From contig JBGVTE010000136.1 of assembly GCA_041862375.1 (NCBI GenBank), positions 1 to 19,464 on the forward strand: a DNA stretch of 19,464 nucleotides, read 5' to 3'. Position numbers and translations under genes: made by a program. This document shows positions 6,023 to 13,810 of the stretch, piece after piece. This stretch comes from WVZL01 sp041862375. Lineage in GTDB: Bacteria > Acidobacteriota > Aminicenantia > Aminicenantales > Aminicenantaceae. The notes beneath the pieces are model-generated. The model did no database searches, was not told where the DNA came from, and saw only the letters and a program-made list of their open reading frames with translations. Position 1 is the first letter of the stretch. Every line of letters begins with the position of its first letter.

Positions 6023-7066
6023 TTAGAATATGAAATTGGAGCTAAACCAACCCACAAAAGTTCCTAAAATTATTATCGTTATTATATAAACTATTGCTTT
6101 CTTAAAGCTAAAAACTCTAATGATCGCCAACATATTGGGGAGACTCATTCCCGGTCCAGTAAGGAGAAGAGCTAAAGCCGGCCCTTTACCCATTCCTAAT
6201 TTCAAAAGAGTATCAACAAAGGGAGCTTCTGTCATGGTTGCAAAATAGCTTATTCCGCCGATGAGTGTTGCGAGAAAAGAGGGTAAAATCCCTTTGCCTG
6301 CCAACCAGCTCTGAATAAATTTTTCCGGCAAAAGTTTCCCGATAATCCCAACAATGAAGACTCCAGCTAATAAGAGAGGAAAAATTATCTTAACAAACCA
6401 CCAGGTTTCTTTTAGCCATCCTTTGATTTCTTCCCAGCTTTTTGTAAAAAAAGCAAAAGCAACAACAAGTATTATTCCTGCTGCCCAAACATAAATCTTG
6501 TGAAGATAAGGTCCTTTCCTGATCAAATAATTGGGAGCTAATAAAGAAACGAGAATCAATAAAAGCAGAATAATATCTTTGCCTTTCATAATTTTTTTCT
6601 TTTCCAACTCTACCTTAAATTGGCGCCCGCTCTCTTCTTTCAGAAAAAAGGCGCTCATTACACTTCCTACCACAAAAGCCATAACCACAGCTGAAACTAG
6701 TCTTATAAGAGCCATGTTATAGCCAAGGACGGCTCCTGTATATAAAAGAGCTAAAATATTTGCAGCAGGAGCAACCCATAGGATGATGAAGGCTGAGCCG
6801 ACACCTGCTCCTTGATAATATAATCCGCTGGCCACAGGAATAACTGTGCAGGAACAGGCGGCCAGGAAAAAGCTTCCAAATGTAGCTAGAAAAAATGAAT
6901 ATATTCTTCTTGCTGCTATACCCAAATACCGAATAATGGCTTCTTTAGAAACAAAGCTAACCATTGCTCCTGCCAAGAGAAAGGCAGGAATTAGACAGGT
7001 TAAGACATGAAGAGCGATATATTCTTTTAGAGCCTCAACTCCTCCCATAATCACTTCCAAAATCAT
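6023..7066 (-). CDS. Full-length DUF318/ArsP-like permease
   Basis: A 347-residue membrane protein built of two similar halves with about four or five helices each, separated by a charged cytoplasmic loop near residues 145-165. The first half has ACSCTVIPVASGLYYQGAG (Cys71, Cys73), a cysteine pair placed where ArsP-type permeases carry thiols for trivalent organoarsenicals or related substrates. The second half has the paired motif ATMTEAPFVDTLLKLGMG and GPALALLLTGPGMSLPN. It is followed by a thioredoxin gene and lies beneath a promoter with a palindromic site, near an ArsR-type gene. Export of an arsenical or another soft-metal or thiol-reactive compound is likely but unproven. A GGAGG lies seven bases ahead of the ATG. 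Confidence 0.85.
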   Translation of the reverse strand: MILEVIMGGVEALKEYIALHVLTCLIPAFLLAGAMVSFVSKEAIIRYLGIAARRIYSFFLATFGSFFLAACSCTVIPVASGLYYQGAGVGSAFIILWVAPAANILALLYTGAVLGYNMALIRLVSAVVMAFVVGSVMSAFFLKEESGRQFKVELEKKKIMKGKDIILLLLILVSLLAPNYLIRKGPYLHKIYVWAAGIILVVAFAFFTKSWEEIKGWLKETWWFVKIIFPLLLAGVFIVGIIGKLLPEKFIQSWLAGKGILPSFLATLIGGISYFATMTEAPFVDTLLKLGMGKGPALALLLTGPGMSLPNMLAIIRVFSFKKAIVYIITIIILGTFVGWFSSNFIF

Positions 7067-7464
7067 CGCTTTTCCTCCTTATTTGAGGATTTTCTTTCAT
7101 ACGCAAAAGAATTTTCCACCATATTGCTTAGGTTTTTCTCTTCATTCCAGAAATCGCATTATAATATGAACATATGTAATATTATTTCTTTGTTTGTCAA
7201 GAAAAATATTTTATGATTGAAATTGTGTATTTCAAATTCATTACAATAAAAAGGGAATCTAATTCTGCTTTTTCAAAAGAATAATCAATGCATAGGAATG
7301 GGGATATCCTTCTTCTCTCAGAATGATTGAGTATTAATTAAGAATAAAATTCATTTATAATAATTTTTATCAAATAAATACAATCGTCTATATTAATCTC
7401 CAAAGAATATTTCGGTATGTAATTATAGGAGAGTGAAGAAGGTAACTTTTCTATTTGCGAAGTT
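7067..7464. other. 398-base AT-rich gap
   Basis: No gene is seen here. The first 135 bases hold the promoter and operator of the permease. The stretch from about 7201 to 7464 is very AT-rich, has stops in all frames and shows no hairpin with a T-tract; nothing else is recognised. Confidence 0.5.
7161..7200 (-). promoter_or_regulatory. Candidate promoter and operator of the permease-thioredoxin pair
   Basis: On the minus strand a consensus -35 TTGACA lies at 7200-7195. The -10 is weaker (TACATA with a 16-base spacer). Just downstream, ATAATAT and ATATTAT (7161-7167 and 7179-7185) form an inverted repeat with an 11-base spacer, resembling the promoter-operator layout of the ArsR-1 gene. Confidence 0.42.
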
Positions 7465-7827
7465 TTATAAAACCCCAGTTTCTTTAATATTCCTCATGTT
7501 TTTATTGACGCATTTTTCTAAGTTTTTTAGGTCCTGTTTAATTTCCCTATTATTTTTCAGTTCTTTGCCAAAAGATTTAAAGAGGATAGTTTCTAAAATA
7601 TTTCTTATTTTCTTTGGAATTGAATAAATAATCCATCTTCCCTCTCTGTTATCTTCAACAAGTCCCACAAATTTAAGAAACCGGAGCTGATGAGAAATCC
7701 TTGATTGTTCCATATTGAGAATAAAAATGAGTTCACAAACACAGAGGTCTCGTTTAAGGAGGAGCATTAATATTCTAAGGCGTGTTGGATCTGAGAGAGC
7801 TTTGAAAATTTCAATTGTTTCTTTCAT
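7465..7827 (-). CDS. ArsR/SmtB-family regulator, copy 2
   Basis: A 120-residue winged-helix regulator, paralogous to the one at 5274-5603. It has the same LCVCEL motif (Cys29, Cys31), the same MEQSRISHQLRFLKFVGLV recognition segment and the same GRWIIYSIPKKI wing. The C-terminal extension is longer and lysine-rich and adds Cys at KCVNK. An AAGG lies seven bases ahead of the ATG. It has its own promoter and is followed on the same strand, after 398 bases, by the permease-thioredoxin pair, its most likely target. The ligand is probably a metalloid or a soft metal, judging by the CVC pair. Confidence 0.88.
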   Translation of the reverse strand: MKETIEIFKALSDPTRLRILMLLLKRDLCVCELIFILNMEQSRISHQLRFLKFVGLVEDNREGRWIIYSIPKKIRNILETILFKSFGKELKNNREIKQDLKNLEKCVNKNMRNIKETGVL

Positions 7828-7841
7828 TTTATACCTTGCAC

Positions 7842-7874
7842 ATTATCATAAATTAAATAAAATTTCTTTTACAA
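7842..7874 (-). promoter_or_regulatory. Promoter of the second ArsR gene with an ATGATAAT half-site
   Basis: Minus strand: TTGTAA (7874-7869), 18-base spacer, TATGAT (7850-7845), which is five of six matches at the -10. The -10 box lies within ATGATAAT (7849-7842), the same half-site that forms the perfect palindrome upstream of the first ArsR gene. Confidence 0.5.
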
Positions 7875-7896
7875 GGCTTTTCTAGTTTTGTCTCTT

Positions 7897-8451
7897 TTAG
7901 TCTGGAACAAAAACACTAGGGACATCATATCCCGAGGCCTTTAATAATCCCAGTAATTCTTTCTTTTTTTCGGCATGTTCGCCAGAAAATATTTCTGTGC
8001 ATTTCATTATACTTCTCTGCTCTTCTGACAGCTTCACTGCGAAAGCAAGACAGGTTAATTCCCCACACTTTTTGCAGTTTGTTCCTGGAAGCAGTTTATA
8101 AATATCCAGTGCAGTAAGTTTCTGCCTTCTCTCGAAACATGGCTCAATTGAATTTTTATTTGCATGACAGTAATTTATATTCTCTTTTATCCACTCAATC
8201 ATTTCATAGGCATCTTTTTCATTTAATATTTTTCCTGCCGCTATTTTATTGGGATGAAGTGTGATAAGACGTCCTTCTTTTTTTATAGTTAATGTTTGCC
8301 CGTTGGGATTGTAAATTGCCCCTTTTAATATGGCATTTAAATAAGGAAAAATATCAGAGATGTTTTTATCAAAATAGGCAATAAACCTTATTTTTTCAGG
8401 ATCCGCAAGACAAGGCATAATTTGGCTCATTTTGATATCTTCTACATACAT
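7897..8451 (-). CDS. [4Fe-4S] protein with a CdhD/AcsC-type cysteine motif
   Basis: A 184-residue protein with an N-terminal domain of about 95 residues (starting MYVEDIKMSQIMPCLADPEK) and a C-terminal PF04060-type iron-sulfur domain: Cys126, Cys129, Cys134 and Cys151 in NCKKCGELTC and IMKC. This four-cysteine pattern is the one that holds the [4Fe-4S] cluster in the corrinoid iron-sulfur protein and in RnfB-like proteins. The family with this N-terminal part is common in anaerobes, and its partner is not well defined. It stands alone, about 70 bases ahead of the second ArsR gene on the same strand, and its upstream region is shared with the plus-strand operon. No strong ribosome binding site is visible. 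Confidence 0.8.
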   Translation of the reverse strand: MYVEDIKMSQIMPCLADPEKIRFIAYFDKNISDIFPYLNAILKGAIYNPNGQTLTIKKEGRLITLHPNKIAAGKILNEKDAYEMIEWIKENINYCHANKNSIEPCFERRQKLTALDIYKLLPGTNCKKCGELTCLAFAVKLSEEQRSIMKCTEIFSGEHAEKKKELLGLLKASGYDVPSVFVPD

Positions 8452-8557
8452 TCTTTTGATTATCTCGTTTAATATTAACTTATGGGAATAAAATCATCAA
8501 AAAAAAATATTTTTATTTCAAGCTTTTTGTAGATATATTCTTTAGCTATTGCCAATG

Positions 8558-8628
8558 TTGATGAGAAGCAAAAATTTGGTAAAATATATTAATATAATTT
8601 CATATGATAATCTTTTTATATTATGATA
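8558..8628 (+). promoter_or_regulatory. Candidate promoter and ArsR-like site of the molybdenum-enzyme run
   Basis: TTGATG (8558-8563) and TAAAAT (8580-8585) with a 16-base spacer could drive the plus-strand genes. Downstream, ATGATAAT (8604-8611) and ATTATGAT (8619-8626) form an imperfect inverted pair with the same half-site as the ArsR-1 operator. This 224-base divergent gap (8452-8675) is very AT-rich, so chance matches are possible. Confidence 0.3.
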
Positions 8629-8675
8629 GCATATTTGATAACATAAAAAAAAAGAGGAAGCTGAAAAGTTGACGA

Positions 8676-9176
8676 ATGAATAAAGGTATTATGACCCTTT
8701 CATCTGTTAATAACAACCAGGAAAAATCAAACTTAAGAGAGATTCTCGAACAAATGAAGAAGAAAAAGGCTGGCTACATATATGAGGGAGTTATGCCAGA
8801 CACAATTAAGGAAATAAGAAAGATATCAACAAGAAATTTTGATTACACTGAGATAGTCTTTAAAGGCTTAGAAAAAAATCTGCTCAGGCAAATGGCCAAT
8901 GATGCCGGCCTCAATTACGAAAAGAAAAAAAGAACCGTTGACTTTACATGCGAAAGATGTCCGATGAGACAGGAGCATGCATCTGACGGTGAACCTAGCA
9001 ATGCTTACATAATAACTAAGCCTAAAAGATTTTGGTTTTCTGCGGTTATAGCAGATGTTGTCAACAACTCAGTTAGAATTTACGATACCAGAGAAGGAGT
9101 TGAAATAGGCGCAGTAATTCTTGAACAATATTTGAAAAAGTCTATGCTACCTCGCACAGAGAACGGAAACCCGTAG
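8676..9176 (+). CDS. Unknown protein with a CxxC pair, coupled to the molybdenum-enzyme genes
   Basis: A 166-residue protein that I do not recognise. The N-terminal half is charged and predicted helical (KSNLREILEQMKKKKAGYIY), and the middle contains CERCPMRQEH, a CxxC that may bind zinc or iron. The C-terminal half has alternating hydrophobic residues that suggest a beta-rich fold. There is no signal peptide or membrane segment. The ATG at 8691, with AAAGG just upstream, is an alternative start that would remove five residues. The stop codon is one base from the ATG of the FAD subunit, so translation is probably coupled. Its base composition is closer to the AT-rich left part than to the following genes. 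A role in assembly or regulation of the molybdenum enzyme is a guess from position only. Confidence 0.65.
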   Translation: MNKGIMTLSSVNNNQEKSNLREILEQMKKKKAGYIYEGVMPDTIKEIRKISTRNFDYTEIVFKGLEKNLLRQMANDAGLNYEKKKRTVDFTCERCPMRQEHASDGEPSNAYIITKPKRFWFSAVIADVVNNSVRIYDTREGVEIGAVILEQYLKKSMLPRTENGNP

Positions 9177-9177
9177 C

Positions 9178-10032
9178 ATGATACGCTTTAAATACCATAA
9201 GCCGCGATCCTTAGACGAAGCTTGCAAATTAAAAGAAAAGCTACCTGATGCCCGGTTCATAGCAGGCGGGACTGACCTTATGGTGAATATCAGAAAGGGT
9301 GAGCTCAGGCCCCCTGCACTGGTCTCTCTCAGGTCAATTCCTGGGCTTTGTAAAATTGAAATCGATGAAGTCACCAGTATAGGAGCTCTGAGCACCATCA
9401 GCGACCTGATTCAGAATCAGATGTTGCCTGATAAATTCCCTGTTTTGGTGCAGGCAGCCAAGAGGCTGGGCAGCGTGCAGATTCGCAATGTGGCTACCAT
9501 TGGGGGAAACCTTTGCAACAGTTCCCCTTGCGCTGACATGGCTCTTCCGCTACTCGTGCTTGAGGCAAAGGTAAAGCTCCAGGCCGACCATCAATCCCGG
9601 GTTATACCGCTCAGCGAGTTCTTCGTAGGTCCTGGCAAGACACGTCTTGCTGCAAACGAGATAATGACAGAAATTATACTTGAGTCTCCTCAGAAAAAAA
9701 CGAAAACGATATTCCTTAAGAAAGGTCGGGTAAAAATGGATCTGGCCATCGCCAGTGTCTCAGTGCTTCTGGAGATGGATGGGAAAAAATGCCGCAAAGT
9801 CCGTATCGCTGCTGGATCAGTAGGCCCTGTACCTATGCGTCTTTATAAAGTTGAGGCTATGCTTGAAGGAGCCACCTTATCAAAAGAGCTGTTGGACGAG
9901 GCCCAAAAATTGGCAGCGGAAAGTGTGAATCCCATCACTGATGTCCGTGCCTCGGAAGAATACCGTCGGCAGATTATCGGTGTATTTGTGAAGCGGGGAA
10001 TCGAAAAGATTCTCGGGCGGAACGAACCATGA
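9178..10032 (+). CDS. FAD-binding medium subunit of a molybdenum hydroxylase, set 1
   Basis: A 284-residue CoxM/HcrB-type subunit. It carries the two flavin-binding motifs: AGGTD (residues 29-33) and QIRNVATIGGNLCNSSPCAD (101-120). It lacks the roughly 40-residue [4Fe-4S]-binding insertion of 4-hydroxybenzoyl-CoA reductase, so it should hold FAD only. It would pass electrons between the [2Fe-2S] subunit and an external acceptor in the cytoplasm. It overlaps the next gene by four bases (ATGA) and is one base from the unknown upstream gene. Its DNA is visibly more GC-rich than the minus-strand genes to the left. Confidence 0.92.
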   Translation: MIRFKYHKPRSLDEACKLKEKLPDARFIAGGTDLMVNIRKGELRPPALVSLRSIPGLCKIEIDEVTSIGALSTISDLIQNQMLPDKFPVLVQAAKRLGSVQIRNVATIGGNLCNSSPCADMALPLLVLEAKVKLQADHQSRVIPLSEFFVGPGKTRLAANEIMTEIILESPQKKTKTIFLKKGRVKMDLAIASVSVLLEMDGKKCRKVRIAAGSVGPVPMRLYKVEAMLEGATLSKELLDEAQKLAAESVNPITDVRASEEYRRQIIGVFVKRGIEKILGRNEP

Positions 10033-10508
10033 AGACAGAAATTTCTTTCCAGCTAAACGGCGAAGAGGTAACCGTGATGGCTGAGGCGCACTATCGGCTT
10101 ATCGATTTACTGCGCGGGCCTCTGGGCCTGACCGGAACCAAGGAGGGCTGCGGTGAGGGAGAGTGTGGTGCCTGTACTGTCATTGTAAATGGCCGCGCCG
10201 TCAACTCCTGCCTTTACCCGGCTCTTGAAATCGAAGGCAAAAGCGTCACAACAATTGAAGGTCTTCTTGGCCCAAGAAACAGGCCCTCCATCCTCCAGCA
10301 GGGCTTTATTGATCATGGAGCTATCCAGTGCGGCTTTTGCACTCCAGGCATGATAATGTCGGCCAAAGCCTTGCTTGATTCCAATCCAGAGCCATCAGAA
10401 GAAGAAATCCGCGAAGCTTTGCTGGGCAATCTCTGCCGCTGCACTGGCTACGTGCAGATTGTGGAGGCAGTGAAAAAGGCAGCGAACGAGCTTAAAAGAA
10501 TGTCATGA
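10029..10508 (+). CDS. [2Fe-2S] small subunit of a molybdenum hydroxylase, set 1
   Basis: A 159-residue CoxS-type subunit with both [2Fe-2S] sites intact. The plant-ferredoxin-like N-terminal domain uses Cys41, Cys46, Cys49 and Cys61; the helical domain uses Cys101, Cys104, Cys136 and Cys138 (QCGFC and CRCTG). It relays electrons from the molybdenum site to FAD. ATGA overlaps join it to the genes on both sides, consistent with equal synthesis of the three subunits. Confidence 0.95.
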   Translation: MKTEISFQLNGEEVTVMAEAHYRLIDLLRGPLGLTGTKEGCGEGECGACTVIVNGRAVNSCLYPALEIEGKSVTTIEGLLGPRNRPSILQQGFIDHGAIQCGFCTPGMIMSAKALLDSNPEPSEEEIREALLGNLCRCTGYVQIVEAVKKAANELKRMS

Positions 10509-12934
10509 AAAATTTTCGCTACATCGGGAAAGAAGCTCCCCGGCCTGACTCCGCTGACAAAGCTGCGGGGAAAGCCCATTATATCCATGACCTCCAGCGT
10601 CCAGGAATGTTGTATGGAAAAATCAAGTTCAGCGAGCACCCTCATGCCCGGATAAAGCATATTGACACCTCCAAGGCTGAGCGGCTTGCTGGTGTCAGGG
10701 CAGTGATTACCGCAAACAACACTCCTGAGATTCGATTCGGCTTCTTACGTGACAATCTGGCACTGAAAAAAGATAAGGTTCGCCAATATCGTGATGAGAT
10801 TGCGGCGGTTGCAGCAATCGATCCTGACATAGCCGAAGAGGCTATAGATCTGATCGAAGTCGAATACGAACCCCTTCCGGGACTCTTTTCCCCAGAAGAG
10901 GCAATGAAGAAGGGAGCGCCCCTCATTCATGATACCGATGTTCAAGGTCGCCCCAGAACCGACAATCTGCTTTCACTGCAGTTTCATCATGAATCCGGCA
11001 ATTTGGGTGACGGAAAACGTGCATCAGAGTATTTAATCGAAAGGGAATACTCAACTCCACTTGTTCAGCAAAGCTGCCTGGGGACCGCAGGGTGCATCGC
11101 CGAGTTTGACATGAACAACAACCTCACCATCTGGGCCAAAACCCAGATCCCTTTTCTGGCTCAGCGTGATTTTAACCGAGCTCTTTCCGATATGGGGCTG
11201 CAAGGTAAAAACTCAAGAGTCATCGTCCCTACTCTTGGGGGAGGCTTCGGATCAGGTCTTGACACCCACGCTTATGAGTATATTGCCATCTTGCTGGCTT
11301 TTCAAACGGGCAGGCCAGTCAAAATCGTCTATAACCGGGAAGAGGAATTTGCTTACCTCTCGCCCAGACAGTCCACCCAATCCAGGATCGCCCAGGGATG
11401 TGATCGAAACGGCAAGCTCACCTTCCGTGAGGTTGAGGTGCTTCAAGATAACGGAGCCTACACCTCCTGGGGAGCGACTTACCCGTCGGTCATGATGCTT
11501 CCGGCAACTTCTCTATACCGCGTATCTAATATCTATTTTAATGCAAGATTGGTTTACACAAATAACACCTATTGCCAGGCGATGCGCGGATATGGCAACC
11601 CAGAACTCAATTGGGCCCTTGAAAGCAACATGGATGAACTGGCTGAAGAAGCCGGGATCGATCCTTTCGAATTCCGGATGATCAACTGTAACGAGCCTGG
11701 CGAGACAACCCCCATGGGGTTGAAGGTCAGCACCTGTGGACTCAAAGAGTGTCTGGAGAGCGTAGCCCAGAAGCTGGATTGGAAGAAAAAGCACAAAAAG
11801 AGTAATCTTCGCGGTGTGGGAATGGCTTCTCTGATTCACGTGGGTGGCGGGGGCCGGATTTATAGGTCTGATGCCAGCGGTTTGATCTTAAAACTGGATG
11901 ATTTCGGCAACGTGTATGCTTACCATGGAGGGGTGGAGATGGGACAGGGCCTGCATTCTGTCTTGACGCTGGCCATTGCTGAGGCTCTGGGTGTTCGCCC
12001 TGAAAATGTATTTATCAATCCAACTGATACAGGCACCTGCCCCTGGGATATTGGAACCCACGCCAGCCGCGGTGCTTTCATGGCCTGTAACACAGCCATC
12101 CTTGCCGCCAATAAGCTCCGCGACAAGATTTTTGAGCTGGCTGAGGAGGTGTTTCCCAAGGAAGTGGAAAAGAACCTCAAAAAGTTCAGAGAGAAAAATC
12201 CTGGTTACAATCCTCCGGAATTTGACTTTAAGAAGGAAGCTAAAAGCGACTGCTTCGAGCTACAAGATGGATTTATATTCATCAAAAAAGGGCCTCGTGA
12301 AGCCTGGCTTCGCCTGGAACTGGCAAGATTACTTCGGGCCGTGCATTTTCGCAATCAAGGTCAGATGCTGACCGCGGAAGTCTTCTATGACCCTCCTAAC
12401 GTACTTCCCGATTTTGAAAAAGGATTCGGAAACATCTCCGCCACTTATGCCTATGGAACTCAGGGGGCAGAAGTTGAAGTAGACGTCGAGACGGGCGAGA
12501 TCAGGATTCTTCATCTTGTGGCTGCTCACGATGTGGGCAAAGTCCTCAATCCTCTGGCGCTCAAAGGCCAGATATACGGGGCACTCGCCCAGGGTGTCGG
12601 ATACGCTCTTTACGAAGAGCTGCAATCTCAGCAAGGGAAGATTATGAACCCGAATTTCCGGGACTATAAGATACCTACTGCCTTAGATATGGATTTTCCC
12701 ATCGATCTCGAGTTCATCGAAACAGATGACAGCTTTGGTCCCTTCGGTGCCAAGGGAGTTGCCGAGCCCGGTCTCGTACCCACAGCACCGGCCATTGCCA
12801 ATGCCATCTTCGATGCTGTAGGCGTTCGGATCCGCGATCTTCCCATCACTCCTCAAAAAGTACTGGTAGCATTGAATAAACTGAAGCAGTCACAGGAAAC
12901 ACCAAGAAGAAAGAGAGTTAATAAAGGTACATAA
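10505..12934 (+). CDS. Molybdenum-cofactor large subunit, xanthine-dehydrogenase family, set 1
   Basis: An 809-residue large subunit with the family motifs GGGFGSG (245-251), QAMRGYG (358-364), VEMGQG (477-482) and a C-terminal AKGVAEPG whose Glu754 is the usual catalytic glutamate. The C-terminus ends with the family's APAIANAIFDAVGVRIRDLP segment. Two positions depart from the family consensus: the segment that normally reads LE-T-G or LEP is QSCLGTAGC (Glu replaced by Gly193), and the usual GVGEP has Ala753. The TTPMGLKVSTCGLKEC region resembles 4-hydroxybenzoyl-CoA-reductase relatives, but the substrate cannot be decided. It is probably a hydroxylase acting on an N-heterocycle or an aromatic compound. 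The stop codon abuts the ATG of the next gene. Confidence 0.9.
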   Translation: MKNFRYIGKEAPRPDSADKAAGKAHYIHDLQRPGMLYGKIKFSEHPHARIKHIDTSKAERLAGVRAVITANNTPEIRFGFLRDNLALKKDKVRQYRDEIAAVAAIDPDIAEEAIDLIEVEYEPLPGLFSPEEAMKKGAPLIHDTDVQGRPRTDNLLSLQFHHESGNLGDGKRASEYLIEREYSTPLVQQSCLGTAGCIAEFDMNNNLTIWAKTQIPFLAQRDFNRALSDMGLQGKNSRVIVPTLGGGFGSGLDTHAYEYIAILLAFQTGRPVKIVYNREEEFAYLSPRQSTQSRIAQGCDRNGKLTFREVEVLQDNGAYTSWGATYPSVMMLPATSLYRVSNIYFNARLVYTNNTYCQAMRGYGNPELNWALESNMDELAEEAGIDPFEFRMINCNEPGETTPMGLKVSTCGLKECLESVAQKLDWKKKHKKSNLRGVGMASLIHVGGGGRIYRSDASGLILKLDDFGNVYAYHGGVEMGQGLHSVLTLAIAEALGVRPENVFINPTDTGTCPWDIGTHASRGAFMACNTAILAANKLRDKIFELAEEVFPKEVEKNLKKFREKNPGYNPPEFDFKKEAKSDCFELQDGFIFIKKGPREAWLRLELARLLRAVHFRNQGQMLTAEVFYDPPNVLPDFEKGFGNISATYAYGTQGAEVEVDVETGEIRILHLVAAHDVGKVLNPLALKGQIYGALAQGVGYALYEELQSQQGKIMNPNFRDYKIPTALDMDFPIDLEFIETDDSFGPFGAKGVAEPGLVPTAPAIANAIFDAVGVRIRDLPITPQKVLVALNKLKQSQETPRRKRVNKGT

Positions 12935-13810
12935 ATGACCCTCTCTAATATTGTTTACTACGAACCAAGAACATTAACTGAAATCTTTAAGCTATTAAAA
13001 GGACTCAACAGTGTTCGTGTTATGGCTGGAGGAACAGATCTTCTGGTAGATTTAAAGCAAGGTTTGATAGATACTAGAAACATCATATCACTTCATAAAA
13101 TTAGAGAACTCAAGGGAATTGAGAAAAAAAATAACACCATTAAAATAGGAGCCCTTACCTCTATTCAAGAAATCATTTCTAACTCTCTCATAAATCAGCA
13201 TATTCCGGCTCTTGCTGATGCAGCAAAGTCTATGGCTTCTCACCAAGTTCGCTCTTTGGCAACTATAGGAGGAAATATTTGTAGTGCCGTTCCCTCAGCT
13301 GACCTCCCTCCACCCTTGATAGCAGCTGAAGCGACTGTTGATCTTAAATGTTTAGGATCTTCGCGTGAAGTACCACTTTCTGATTTTTTCAGGGGTCCAA
13401 GAGAGACAATCTGCAGAAAAGAAGAATTACTAACGTCAATTTTTATCCCTCTTCAACCACCGAACACAGGAATGTCGTATAAAAAATTTACACCTAGGGA
13501 AGCCACTGCACTTGCAGTTGCTTCTGTTGCTGCCAGTCTCACTCTAAAAAATGGAGTGATTGCTAAAGCCGTTATTGTTCTGGGTGCCGTTGCTCCCACT
13601 CCTGTGATGGCATTGAAAGCTTCAAAATCCCTTACAACCAAAGAACCTTCTGAGGATTCCTTTCAAGAGACGGCTTTAACCGCAAAAGAGGAAAGCAAAC
13701 CGATATCCGATATCAGAGGTTCTATCTGGTTCAGGAAAGAACTTATCTATGTTTTAACCAGGAGGGCCCTGGATGAGGCACTGAGCAGAGCTCAGGGAAA
13801 ATTGGAGTGA
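12935..13810 (+). CDS. FAD-binding medium subunit of a molybdenum hydroxylase, set 2
   Basis: A 291-residue paralogue of the subunit at 9178-10032, with AGGTD (31-35) and QVRSLATIGGNICSAVPSAD (104-123). It also lacks the [4Fe-4S] insertion. It starts at an ATG immediately after the stop of the large subunit; an AAAGG eight bases upstream, inside the upstream gene, serves as its ribosome binding site. Its codon use is more AT-rich than set 1, so the two sets probably have different histories. It should serve the fused protein that follows, with which it overlaps by four bases. Confidence 0.92.
   Translation: MTLSNIVYYEPRTLTEIFKLLKGLNSVRVMAGGTDLLVDLKQGLIDTRNIISLHKIRELKGIEKKNNTIKIGALTSIQEIISNSLINQHIPALADAAKSMASHQVRSLATIGGNICSAVPSADLPPPLIAAEATVDLKCLGSSREVPLSDFFRGPRETICRKEELLTSIFIPLQPPNTGMSYKKFTPREATALAVASVAASLTLKNGVIAKAVIVLGAVAPTPVMALKASKSLTTKEPSEDSFQETALTAKEESKPISDIRGSIWFRKELIYVLTRRALDEALSRAQGKLE

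Noticed and set aside
7842..8628. ATGATAAT sites as certain ArsR operators
   Set aside because: The surrounding DNA is so AT-rich that eight-base matches can arise by chance; only the perfect 16-base palindrome at 5616-5631 was kept with moderate confidence.
9178..10032. A 4-hydroxybenzoyl-CoA reductase beta subunit
   Set aside because: The family-specific insertion with cysteines for an extra [4Fe-4S] cluster is absent, so a general FAD subunit is called instead.
11166..11495. A 109-codon open frame on the plus strand inside the set-1 molybdenum subunit gene
   Set aside because: It lies wholly within a well-supported gene in another frame and has no ribosome binding site or recognisable protein pattern.
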